From Gerris lacustris (taxonomy: Eukaryota; Arthropoda; Insecta; Hemiptera; Gerridae), in NCBI GenBank assembly GCA_951217055.1, contig OX578276.1, forward strand, positions 133,846,587 through 133,910,586: a stretch of DNA of 64,000 nucleotides. The letters run 5' to 3'. This document shows positions 43,410-55,800 of this stretch, one piece after another. The translations under genes were made by a program, and so were the position numbers. Every line of letters starts with the position of its first letter. The first letter of the stretch is position 1. The notes under the pieces are model-generated. The model was given only the letters and a program-made list of their open reading frames with translations, searched no databases and was not told where the DNA came from.

Positions 43410-44984
43410 TTGTAAATATACAATATCCATCTCTTGATCAAAATCATCATAAAGTTTAAAGGAATAGGTCGTGTGATTTTTAACCTCATATCTCTTATCT
43501 AATCTCACAAGATGGGACTATGTATTCCTAATATATCATGTTTTGATGACATTACATTAATACCTTCAATATTATTCTGAACTATTCAAATTAAAATAGT
43601 TTTAGACCAATAGCAATATATCACTTACTATCATCAGTTGAAAACTCTTTAAATAAGTTTAAAAAGAAATAAATTAAATTAGATAATGTGGGACTATAAT
43701 TTAGTATCTGAAAAAGTTTCTTAAAAAGGGTCTTAGAGATCACAGGAAGTGGCCAAATTAAATTAAAAAAACAAAAACAATATTTAACTGCGAATAGGAG
43801 AAAAATTACTATTGAAGTAAGGTGCTATACAAAGCTAACACGTGATGCGAAGTACTTCTTGTCGTAAATGCATATACAAGCAAACGCATAAAAAACAAAC
43901 AGTGTGCATGCAGCATTGTATACGTAATTTTACACGTCAAAACAAAATGTTTTACGATAGGAAACCGCATAGAGAGATATCCGCGTATAGAGAGGGATTG
44001 GGGTGAAAAAATCGGCTGAAACTCTGATTTGTATATATGTCTGTTATATATATAAAGATATCCGGGTTCTTGTTGTATCGGAAAATGGAGGAATAGATAG
44101 TATGGAGGGAACATACAAGTTTTTCATCTCTAGCCTGCCTGGACTACAAATCACTTCCAACCTTGTTATGAAATACTGGGATGTGGTTTCAGACGGGGAG
44201 GCTTTGATTCAACGGGGACTATCTGCTCGCGCTTTTACCGCAGCCCCAAACGCTCCCGTCCTGCGTGCTTGGGCCGGAAAAAAGGGATAAGGAGAAAAAA
44301 GAAAGGATAGAAAGAAAAAAGACTACTGTTTGGTGAGATAGAAAAGAGAGAAAAGTCGAGGAAAAACAATCTGTTTTTTTCGGGACGCTCTTCTCAAAAA
44401 AAGGAACGGAGGGGGAGGTTCAAAGGTGTGCCTCAGGGAGCTCTAGCAGGCCCGGTCCTGTTTTCAATCTTTTCCTCAACACCGTCGGCAGACGAGGCAT
44501 TCCACACTCGTAACAGATCCCTCTAAACATCCAAATACCAACAGCCAAGCCACTCTCAAAGTCACAAACATTTTCCACCTAATTGCCTACCTCCCTCTAT
44601 CTTCTCAAAAAAACCCCTTCCTTGACGAAAAACACCCGACTTACATTTTCATAATGTCGACGGAAAAGCCAGAACAGAAGCAATTTTACAGAGTGACATC
44701 TTTATCAAAATTATTCTCGTTGCCTTGAACCTTTACAAGAGTAATACGAACGTGATATGAGAATACAACGACATCTTTCTCAGTAATAATAATAATAACA
44801 ATTGTAATCATGCTTACACAATATTTACTCTTATGTAAAATGTCACAAAAACGAAACAAGGCTTTCTAATTATCTGCAAAGTAATTAACTAAACCGTAAT
44901 AACCCTGCTCCTTATTTGCACTTCTAATTAAAATAAATATATTTATAACTATATAGTTATGTTATTAAAAAAATCATTCCTTAA
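43410..44984. other. No host gene recognised
   Basis: Apart from the RT relic at 44419-44520, open frames at 44003-44290 (plus, 95 codons) and 43809-44114 (minus) have no known domain. A/G-rich low complexity occurs at 44280-44420. Confidence 0.35.
44419..44520 (+). pseudogene. Reverse transcriptase fragment (motif GVPQG)
   Basis: One frame reads FKGVPQGALAGPVLFSIF. This corresponds to the conserved (R)GVPQGSVLSPxLFxIF motif of non-LTR reverse transcriptases, with substitutions. The expected NDLP and YADD segments do not follow in frame, and a stop appears soon after. It is a very short relic; a chance match cannot be excluded but is unlikely over 18 residues. Confidence 0.5.
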
Positions 44985-45240
44985 TTTTAAAAAATCAGTC
45001 CGAGTTTTTTTTATTTCCAACATGTTGCTGTTTACTTTTTGAAGATTTTCATCAAATTCAGATTTATTTTCATCAATGTCTCGGAAACACGATTTTTTCA
45101 CACATCGTCTGAACCGTTTTCGAGATATAATTTTTTACTTTTTATTTGGGGGTAGCGCCCCCCTAATTTGGAGCAAAAATTAATTTCTCGGGTGAGATTT
45201 GTGTGATCATTTGTGCCAAATTTCGTCAAAATCGGCCCAC
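44985..45240 (-). repeat. Dispersed repeat B, partial copy
   Basis: Contains AAATCAGTCCGAG, ACCGTTTTCGAGATAT, GGGGGTAGCGCCCCCCTAAT and CAAAATCGGCCCA segments in the order of minus-oriented repeat B. Both ends are truncated and the tRNA-like core is lost. Confidence 0.65.
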
Positions 45241-45249
45241 AGACTTATC

Positions 45250-47120
45250 AGAGACAAGCGTGCTCTCACACCACCATTCTTGCCCTGTGTCTGATCTTCT
45301 TGATCTGGTATAGGTCCAGAGTTGGGTGGGCATCGTCGGGCCCCTGATGTTTTCAATATCTGAGTTTTGCTGAATATTCTGTACTAAATTTCAATAAATG
45401 AATATAATTTTAAGAGGTTTAAGAACAATCAGAAGTTTTTATAAAGAATTACTTTTTTCGTAAACCCAAAACAAGAAAAATTTCCTCTTGCATACTATAT
45501 CTTGCTACCCACTAAATAAGTTCATTAAAATACCCTCGAATTAAAGTTATAAACATTAAGTCCAACGAAATATATTTATTAGACGAAAATAAGTTTATAA
45601 AATTTTTACATGTCATCTATTTTTTGGGTGTAAAAAAAATGGCTCAACAAACTCTCTATGTACATAAAAATCAGATGAGTTCTTTTTACTACGTTTTTTA
45701 TTAGCTTGCTTCTTGTTTGTTTGTTTGTTTGTCCAGTACAAATCTTGCAATCGATTTTTAACTAACTTCCCGAGTAGCTAGACATTTGAAACTTTTAGAA
45801 TAGCTCAGAACACGATGACAATGCAATATTTTAATACTTTTAGCCATCTTTCATCAGAATGTAATTCGTTTTCAGCAAATTTTGCTGTATGGAAAGTTAG
45901 TTCGGAGAAAATCCGCAAGTTATTTTATTTGTTTTGACATGTCCCATATTTGCAATCTTCATTTTGACGGGTTTCAAATTTATGAATTTTTATTAAGAGA
46001 TTGACATTGAATGACAGCGAAAAAGGAAAAGTAAACAAAGAAATAAATTAATTTACGAGTGACAACCAGGTTTATTTACACTTGTGTCCTAGCTTAGAAT
46101 AATACAATATATAGAAGGAGGATCACTGATAATTGATCAACTGTTTCACTGATTGATTGAAGCCAGCTTTGGTTGAGTCCCTTAATCCGCGTTCTAAAAA
46201 TTCATTTTTGAAATTTGTGACGTCATAACTCTAAAATTATTTGCCTTCGGTTTTTAAATTTAATTTTTAGTAAATTTTAATTTTTGATAGTTAGTTTCGT
46301 TTATTGTAATATTTTTATTGTGTTTTATCTTATTTTTAGCTTGAAATATGCTGAAAATAATGTTTATTATATCATGCCGTGCGAGGTGGAAAAAAGGACG
46401 TCAGAGTGGTACGTAAACAATAACCAATGGCAGGGTTTGTCTTCTTGATTGTTTGTGAGCGGGCTTTGAATAGTTACAAAATTATGTCCAACCTTCTCCA
46501 GTATAATGAAAAAAATGAGTGTTGTTATGTTGGCAGCCTGGTCTTAAGGACACAACCTCTCGGCAGAAGTTGGCTTCAGTCTCTTATCAGTAATTGCTTA
46601 AGATTCCGATTCTATGCTCCTTCTATATATATATAAGTTCTTATATATAAATTCTTATATAATATAAGAATACTATATATTATTCTTATATATTATAAGT
46701 ATAATACATATATAGTATTATTCTAAGTGTCCTAGGTATCGGTTTAATTTTTCTGCATCTGTACTTCTTTACTTGAACACATTTCTTTTCTTCTCTTACT
46801 GTCCCTTCACGGGGGCATATCAATGGCACGGTTCAGATTCGGTGTTAGCGAGATCCGTTGTACAAAGATTTGTCCTTTTATAGGTTTAAGATCAGCTCTC
46901 TAGATGGTTGTCATTTATGTGAAGTAAATAAATTCGGAACTATTTTTTTCACTAACATTATATTATAACAATGACAATTATATGATCAACATCACATATG
47001 ATCCAACAGAAAATTTAAAAGCGCAGTATATAAAAATTTATTTTTATCTTGTAATTATTAAGATATAGGTTTTGTACGTTCCTTTGGGAAATACAGGACT
47101 GTCCATTAAAAGGAGAATAA
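45250..47120. other. No recognisable gene
   Basis: Contains a TTTG microsatellite near 45715-45735 and a TA/TATAAG-rich palindromic patch at 46620-46710. The plus frame 46427-46636 shows no motif. Confidence 0.4.
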
Positions 47121-47124
47121 AACA

Positions 47125-47745
47125 TAAGGGAAAATCGGTCCGAGACAAGTCAGACAAACTTTCTCACATACGAGTTCATTATTACTTAGCCCAGTGTTTT
47201 CCATTTATTAATTTTCGCAGGGACATTTAATTATTACTGAACATTTTATCAAATTGTATCATAAAATGACTTTTCCTAATAATTCCCCGCCAAGAATCGA
47301 ACCCGGCCTCGCTCCGTCCGCGTTTAAAGCTATGTTCTCAGGAACATGATTTATCCCGGGAAAACAGCTTAAATCGTTTGATTTGTATTTAAATGGACTT
47401 AATTTTAGAATGTTTTAATCAAAATCGTCGGAACTGGTTTGGAGAAATAATCTTTTTTCAAGTTTTTTTTCAGAGTTTTTGGGGAGTAGCACCTCCAAAT
47501 TTGGAGCTAAAATTCATTTCTCGATTTCGCTTCGGGGTATTATTTTTCTGAACATGTATGCCAAATTTCATCTAAATCGGCCTAGTAGTTTAGTCTGTCT
47601 CCAGGCGTCTGCACAGACGACAGACAGACATATTTTAAAAACCACTTTTTAGGAATCAGGTGACCTTAAAACGTGTAATTCCAACAACATCTCAAAATCT
47701 AATTTTTGCGCCATCACAATACTTTCTCTTTATATGAGAAAGTAA
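47125..47745 (-). repeat. Dispersed repeat B, near full-length copy
   Basis: The reverse orientation includes every block of the 9.8-kb copy: CTCGGACCGATTTT end, AAACGCGGACGGAG, tRNA-like GCCGGGTTCGATTCTTGG (B box), CAGACGACAGACAGACA and the terminal hairpin ACTTTCTC/GAGAAAGT. Confidence 0.75.
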
Positions 47746-47989
47746 AAATGGGAATAATGAAAAGAGGAAGTGAACTGGCACTCAAGCGTTGGAGAAATAT
47801 TCACACTCTTCTTTCATCGAGTCTAAAGAGTCCTCTCCTCACGCAAGCGTCCGGCGGCGGCGGTAGATAAGAAAGCGGTGGGCGGGCGGCCACAAGGAAG
47901 CTTGCTCCATTTACTCGATAGGTCGCGCCGGTATGACGAAAAGGAAGGAAGAAATATATAGCGGGGGGAAATTTAGGCGAAGACCGTAC

Positions 47990-48296
47990 AGGTGTAAATA
48001 AATGTATGTTTGTGAGCAAGTGGAGTAGAAATAAATGGGCACAGAATGTTGAAACTTGTAGAGGACTAACAATGGGCTAATTATGGTCTACCATCTAAAT
48101 TCATTAAAATGGGACTAGTAGTTTTTAAGATATGTTGGTTCGCAAAAATTGAGCCACAGACAGAGACAAAGAACGACAAATGTTCCTTAAGTCTTAAACG
48201 GAATTCTGTCGGAGGAATAAAAAAAAAAAAAAATCCTTTTTCAGAACTATAATAAACTTCAACATATAGCTTCCCTTTCTTTCGGTAAGCTCGGAA
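47990..48296 (+). repeat. Dispersed repeat A, 3' half
   Basis: Starts at AGGTGTAAATAAATGTATG and includes AAGATATGTTGGTTCGCAAA. It ends in the terminal block CTTTCGGTAAGCTCGG. It lies between two B copies. Confidence 0.65.
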
Positions 48297-48339
48297 AAAT
48301 TGTTGAAAAGATTGATTATTTAAATTTATTTTTTTATTT

Positions 48340-48705
48340 TCAGCTAAATCATGTTTTTTTTTTAAATTTATTTCGGAAACAAGATTTTTCCCGGGAATAC
48401 AACTTACATGGTTAGATTCCTAATTAAATAGTGTACATTTGAGAATTTCTTACATTGTGCTAAATTAATTTCCCGATTTAGCCTCGGGGTACCTACAATT
48501 TTTCTGAACATGTATGCCAAAGTTCATCCAAATTTACTAGTTCTAGTACTATAGTAGTTTAGGCTCCACGCGTCTGCACAGTTTGCAGACGACAGACAAA
48601 AGATATTCAGGGGATCTTAATACGATTAAATTTATCAAAATCAAATTGAGCTTCAACGCAATATATTTTCTCTATATATATACACTACTTATATGAGGAG
48701 TAAAA
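48340..48705 (-). repeat. Dispersed repeat B, partial copy
   Basis: Contains TTTCCCGGGAATACAACTTA, CGATTTAGCCTCGGGGTA, GTCTGCACAG and a decayed terminal block near 48660-48705. The distal third is missing. Confidence 0.6.
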
Positions 48706-50215
48706 CTAAATTATTTATGATCTGATGTTATCAATAAAACCTAGTTTAGCAGGGTTTGTTTTAAACATAAACGTTTTTAGTATTAGTAATTAAAGCAAAG
48801 GCAATACAAAGCAACCAAAAACAAACCACTTTCTACTTTCAAACACGATGAAACGAAACAATACAAAAAAAATACTAATTTTTAAGCAATTATAAATTAC
48901 CTCTGAAAAACAAAAGCTTGTTCAGGGGGAGGGGGATTACAACACAATAAGAGAATAAGAGGAAGGCGTGAAAAAAGGCAAAAAGAATTGCTGCTGAAGC
49001 GCTAAAAAACGACACCGGTAAAATAAACAAGTGTGGGTTTCTCGCTCTAACACTAACACTGTCCTGTAAAGAAATTCCAAATGAAAATTCGTTTTTACAT
49101 GGGCATAAAGGGGAGCTATGAGAGAACATAGAGTGGTCCCATAGACTCCCAGCTCTTCCCAGCACACAAACGGCTAGCAATTAATTAGAAACTGGACGCT
49201 GGAGCAGAAACACAGAGGCAATAAGAGGGTTTTTTTTGGCAGGAATCATCGTGCGGAATTTTGCGGCAAAACTTTTCTCTACCTCTTTCAACTCGGCATA
49301 AAACCATTAAAAATAGACTGTCAAAGAACAGCAATGATGTTCAATAGTATAAACTAATTACTAATAATAATATAAATTTATTCAAATAAGCTTTACATAA
49401 GAGAAAAATAATTACAATAATTACATGATTGTTTTATCTAATTTCTTAGTTTAGCCGCAAAAGCGATTTGCTTGAGCGCGGCTAAAATTTATTTTTTTAT
49501 AAGTTCATTTTAAGGTTTATAAGTTCATTTAAAATTAATAGATATTTATAAATTAGTACATAACAAAATTTTATTTTAATTAATCTTTAGTACATAATTT
49601 CATTTTAAGTACTGTTTTTAATTTTTTTTTTAAATAGATATTTATATTAGAACACGTATAAAAATTTATGAATAATAACAACTATGCTATCCTCGTCGTA
49701 ATAGTAGTAGTAGTAGTAGTAGCAAGGTACTAGTAATAGACGGAGTAGAACCAACCTGTTCTAGACATAACATGTTCTAGACCATATTTAGGCCCATTTT
49801 ACTAGTCCCGTGGCTGAGAGTCTACACTACTTCACATATCATACGACTGTACATTGCACCGTCGAAACGAGTATGGTGTGACCAATAGTGAGCCATATAA
49901 ATTAGAGCACTAAGGCGCGGGAACGAACCGGCGACCTCGTAACACCGTCGATCATTGATGGCCAAGCAGAAGTGGCACGTAATTTAATCCACGCTGGATC
50001 TCGTACTCGTAGTAACAACGCATTCAAATCTTTTTTTATGATTAAGTTATAGTTGGGCCTTAAAGTTGGTAAAAGGTGAAAGAATCACATGAAAACGATT
50101 TGAGTTCAATGTCAAAACAGCCGACTAAATTCAACTCTTGAAATTTTCTACATCCCAATTAATTATAGTAATTAGTAACATTTATTAGCGCAATTCTTCA
50201 TGAAAGCATAAAGGC
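48706..50215. other. No recognisable gene; possible tRNA-like SINE
   Basis: Minus frame 48890-49180 is hydrophobic with no known domain. A (GTA)n microsatellite lies near 49697-49722. On the minus strand around 49915-49975 a GCCGGTTCGTTCCCGCGCC segment resembles a B box with T-arm, but no convincing A box was found. Confidence 0.35.
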
Positions 50216-50218
50216 TTG

Positions 50219-50765
50219 AATAAAAAATCAGTCCAACAACTCAGACTAACTTTCTCAAGTACGAGTACATAATTACTTGGTCCAGTATTTTCCATTATTT
50301 CGTAGTAAAGTTTAATGATTATTAAATATTTTATCAAAATTTATCGGCTCTCACCGTCCACGTTAAAGCTATTTACCCAGGAATTATATATTTCCCGGGT
50401 AAACGACTTATATGGTTAGATTCGTCTTTAAATTGAATCCATTTTAGAATTGTTTAATCAAAATTCCGTTTTCGAGAAATAATTTTTTTTTTTTCACGTT
50501 ATTCCGAGTTTTAGGGAAAGCACCTCAATATTTAGAGCAAAAAAAATCATTTCTTGATTTCGCCTCGGGGTACGATTTATCCGAACCTATTTGCTAAATT
50601 TCATAATAATCGGCCAAGTAGTTAAGGCTCCACGCGACAGACAACACATATATTTTTGAGCAAACCTTTTGTAGAGTCAAAGAACCTCAAAACGTGTAGA
50701 TCCATCAAAATCTCAAAATCGAATATTCCCGTAATCACAATACTTTCTCTTTATATACTAAGTAT
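50219..50765 (-). repeat. Dispersed repeat B copy
   Basis: Has CCCGGGTAAACGACTTATAT, CGATTTCGCCTCGGGGTACG, CAAAACGTGTAGATCCATC and a partial terminal block. The tRNA-like core has decayed. Confidence 0.65.
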
Positions 50766-50769
50766 TTCA

Positions 50770-51341
50770 GAAAGTTAAATTAACCAAGCATTATATACCC
50801 CCTAATTTGAGTTCAATTAACTAAAATTAAACTCCATGACACACAATACTCCTACAAGCTGAAGGCTTTAAAATAAATAAAACTAACAATTAGGAAATGT
50901 TAATCCATATAAATTTTATGTGGATTTAATTTAAATTTCTAGTAGAAAAATAACTAAACAAAAATCATAAAGAAAACGAATTTAATTAAATGTACATTTT
51001 AGTAGTTTTTGAGGGGAAAGGCCTAAAAATACAATTATCAATAGCATTTTATTCAATCAATAATTTTTATTAATGTATATCCCGATTTTAATTAAACTTC
51101 AATCGTCAAACAAAACGTTCCTCAAAATATAAAGCCTAAGTATTGGAAATAAGTGATTTTATTGAAACCACACTACAGCTTGTATTTACACAAATGCTTA
51201 GCGGTCATATTAGGTTACATTTCAACATTTCAAACAAAATCAAATTACATTTTTTATCAATAAAAGCATCGAGATAAAATGTTCTACAACCAAGTGGGTA
51301 TTTCAAGTATTGGCAAATCGAGTGGGTATTACAAGTATTAG

Positions 51342-51440
<99 letters not shown>

Positions 51441-52610
51441 GAAGTTAAGGTAGTAGGTGTGTAGTGTTCAAGTAAATATAAAAAACTGTGGCTTGAACAC
51501 ACAATTTGAGACAATAGCAAAGAAAATTTGATCTGGAAATTTTGATTAGAATAACAAAGGGTATTGATCAAGGTATATGAATACAACATGAATTTCTACA
51601 GCAAAGTACAAGGAATATCTTCAAGCTATTACCGGCAAATGCTCCATACTATATATTCAAGCTTTGGGAATAATCAACCGACGAGGGAAGTTTCACGCAT
51701 ATAGAACCTAACTTAAACAATACCAACAGTCATTAGACTCCCAATCAAGGGGAGACACGAGCATCGACATCATTTTGGCTGAAGCATCGATTTCCCTCTT
51801 GGGAAGCATCATCCGATTTTGACAAAACTTGTTAATAGTCTAAGGATAATGATAAGCTGAGAAGATGGAGGGATGTGAACCCGGTGGGGAGAGAGTCATT
51901 AACACATCCATTATACAAAATGTCAAATTATTGAAGGAACCCCTTTCCAGTTATGATTGACGACAAAAACTTAGCAGAACATTAATTTTCATAATGGATT
52001 GAAACGGAGTCGAAGACCTTTTAGGCCAAGCACAATAGTCATCTGTGATAAGAGAAATATAAGAATAACTGACTGATTACATTTCTTATGAGAGGGGTAG
52101 AACAGCGAGACCGGCAACCTTTTCCGCAACAAAAATGGGCGGGGCTAGGGAGAATGAGGATGAAGAGTGTTCGTAACTATGATGAGTAAGTAAGTGTGTC
52201 CAAAACTAGCTGCTTTTCTCGAGTGTACCTATAACAAATTCTACGACCCAGGGGGTTCGTACCACTGAACGCCAGATTTTCATTCAATTTTAGTCGTCAC
52301 ATTTTATTTTTAGTCATCACTTTTATCCGACAGCATACTTAAAGACGATGTGAATTTTAAACATTGTGCCCGTTTTGATATTTTTAATTTAATATTATTA
52401 TTCAATCAATAGAACTAAAACTTAAAAAAATAAAATTTGAGACTTGTTGATGAATAACCGAAGATTTACCTCTTCAACCACAGCATATAATTTATTTTTC
52501 ATGATTCATTTTTTACATACACTGATTTTTATTGTTCTTTCATTTTCTTATTTTTAAAAAATGACTTTCCTCCAGGATTAATTATTAGAAAGCAAAAAAG
52601 TATTGTGATC
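50770..52610. other. No recognisable gene; (TA)n tract
   Basis: Contains a long (TA)n microsatellite at 51345-51437. Otherwise AT-rich DNA with no coding signature; the minus frame 51338-51589 mainly translates the TA tract. Confidence 0.45.
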
Positions 52611-52666
52611 CAAAGAGTACTATATACGTAATCTGAGAGTACATTATATGTAATCTAAGAACAATA

Positions 52667-52812
52667 GGTTTGTTCCAACCACACTTCAAACTAGTTCCAA
52701 ACTAGTTCCAAACTGTACGACGCATGCGCATTAGCAAAAAACGATCAAGTGTGGTCCGATGCGCATGCGACGGACAGTTTCAAACCAGTTTGAAGTGTGG
52801 TTGGAACAAACC
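52667..52812. mobile_element. 146-bp MITE flanked by TA
   Basis: Inverted ends GGTTTGTTCCAACCACACTT and AAGTGTGGTTGGAACAAACC with TA on both sides (52665-52666, 52813-52814). Inner inverted parts share GCATGCGCAT. It sits in a short degenerate array of AGTACTATATACGTAATC words present on both flanks. Probably a Tc1/mariner-type non-autonomous element. Confidence 0.7.
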
Positions 52813-52849
52813 TATTATATACGTAATCAAATAGTACTATATACAAATG

Positions 52850-55800
52850 ACGCGTGTTAATGTTATTTCTTCTGCCTCTTTTCTTTATTATGTTTAATTC
52901 TGTTCTAATTTAAAATTGGTTAACCAACATTTGATGAGACTACGTTAAATTGGCCAACCCTAGTTTAAAAAAAGGTTAAGTGAACATTATTATGAATCAT
53001 CAATTATAATTTACAGAAAATTTTTATTCACTAAATTTGTTATATTGAGACAAATTAATATGTTAAATAATGTCTTTGACTTAAATAAATAATGTTCGTA
53101 ACTACGTTATAACAAAGTAATTAAATCTTATAATAGAATGGACAAAAAAAGAGTTCAATTTTATAAAGAGCCATAACCCCAGATAAAAGACTGTGCTTAA
53201 ATTCTTCTTCTAAAAACGATATTTTCCTAAAAATCTTGTAACAACTCGAAAAAACATCTCTTTTATACCCTCAAGCTAAACATAAAAACAGTTTTTTTTT
53301 CTGATAAAAAAGTAAAATGTGGTAAAAACTTTTTTGGTGATTTTTTTTTTTTTTTTTTTAAACTTTATACAAAAAGTTTTGTGCTCCAGGTAAAGGGGTA
53401 TAAAAAGCACAACTTTTTATGTAATCTGGATGATATTTTTTTCTTTCTCACTTCTCTCTCTCTAAAAAAAGTGAGTAGTTAATCGGAATAAAATGTTTAA
53501 AATATATTTGAAATATTCTTAAAAATATTGTGACGAAAATAAAGTTATACCGTATTTAATAAAATAAATATATATACCTTCTTTTTAGGGATAATAGGCA
53601 AAAATGAGAACCCTTATAATATTCCCTATGCTTGTCTGTTGTCTGTATGACTTCTGATCTCTGAAAGTATCCAATAAAACTTCTTTAGATTGTTACTTTC
53701 CTCATAAAAAACAGAGGGGAGTAACAATCTAAAGAAGGTGTATGGAATGTCCTTCTTTAAACTGTTACTCCCCTTAAGAAAACAGAATTGTAATATTTCT
53801 TTTTCTAAAAGTACATTGGACTAAACATTCCTTTTTCTTTATAGTTATTTTGTCAAAGTCATTTATATTCTAAACCAACATAGGGGAGTAACAATCTAAA
53901 GAAGTACCGAAAACTTTGCAATTATAAATTAAAATAACTCCATGAAAAATTATAGGGAAGCCTCAAAAATCATCCCTTAAAAACAAGGTGTAGAAGTTAC
54001 TATAGTACAAGGGGTTGAAATTTTAGTAACGGAAATGCGTGAGGTGGGGGTGTTATATGAAAGAAGAGGACGTCTTGAGTGAAAGTAAATATTTTGTACC
54101 AATTTATCTTTCAGCGCAATGCATCCTTGAACTGGCATTCCCCCCCCCCCCCAGTATTATTTAACTAATCAACGAAAAAAATCTTTAAAAATAATCATAG
54201 TTATTCTCAGTTAAAAAATTAAAAAAAGGTTAAGGAATTAGTCATAAGTCATATATTTTGTGAAAAAAAAAATAGAAAAATCTTTAGACAATTCAAAGTA
54301 CTTTCATTGTATTTGGACATGTGTTGTGTGTACAGTGAACAGTACATGTGATCAACTCGATATTTCTCCATAATAAAAGGAACGAAAAAAAAAAACTTTA
54401 ATCAAATCGATATTTCTCAATAATAAAAAAGAACGAAAACAAAAATATTAAACAAAAAAAAAAAACTATAAAAGCAATTACATTTTCAAAAGAAGAAAAG
54501 AGTTTGTAAAGAGAAAAGGAAAACACTAAATATCAAAAATGGGTTTCCTCAAAAGCCATTTTTCCCAAACTTCTTCATTGGTTACAAGAAAAAAAGGGAC
54601 CATTTGTAATACAATTGAAAAAGGGTCAAAAAGCAGTTTCATGATGTCCTGTATACTGGATCGAGAACATATCCAGGAAGGAATCAACCAAAAACCCACG
54701 TGTTTTTTTCCACAGGACCTTTTCCTCAAAAGCAAAAGATTTCTGATAAAAAATAAAAAGGGGTTAAAAAGAAATTTCTAAGGTCCTGCTCGAAGCAAAA
54801 GAGATCAATCAGTTTGGGGTCCACTCCGAATAACTCGATACAATACAAACAGCAATAACTGTTATACAACGACAACAAAAATTATATGTTTGTGTGAGTA
54901 CAATAAAAGGGAAATAATACAGCAATAACAGTCCGGGAGGTTTAAGGAGTTTAACCCTCTATCTGAAGCAATTGCTTCGATAATATTGGCCATACAAAGA
55001 CTCCTATCTTTTTCTTTTTGTCTTGTTTCAAAGGGATGTTTCAGTTGAATAGAAGAAACTTGGGTTTGTCGCTTAGTTTGATAAAAACCAGGACATGGGA
55101 AAAGAAAAAGTGCTGATCTAGGGAAAATTGCTGTTCCAGCGAATTTTCTTTTCAAATGTTTAGATTTTTTTTGACGTTTCTTTCATTTTCTTTATATGAA
55201 AAAAAGTAATATTGCATTTTTTACTTTCTCATATATGTAGTAAATATAAAGTATTGTATCAACCATTTTAATATTATGATTAACCATATTATGATTGTCA
55301 ATTTAGTTTATGGTTTAATCTTTATGTGTGATGTTCAATTTAATTGAGGTTTACCCAAACCTTAATTAACACCCATCAGTTTTGACGCTGGACATAAATG
55401 AGGAACGTCATACATTGACATAACTTTTTTAACTGGGTGTCAAGATGTAAAATTTTATTTGTATAAAATAAAGTGGTCTGATGTTGGACGTGCTCGTGTG
55501 AATTAATAAAAGCATTAATAAGTGTTAATACAATTTAGAGACAGTTAGTGTTATTCCTTTAATGATGACCTCCATAGACGCTTCATATCTAACGTATCTG
55601 CAAAGTTTCAAATATTTGTGTTGGGTAATATCAGGATATATATATATTGGGGAGATCAGGAGCCTTAACGGCTGACAGAAAAACCGTTTTGCCTACGGTC
55701 CCTCATAAAAGAAGAAAAATTATGCCTTTTTCGATAGTAGTATGACAACAGAAAAAAATGAAAATGAATAGCTCTGCTATTCCTATTCAACTGGTTTTAT

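Noticed and set aside
49915..49975. Possible tRNA gene or SINE on the minus strand
   Set aside because: The B-box match is imperfect and no acceptor stem or A box at the correct spacing could be found; kept only as a note.
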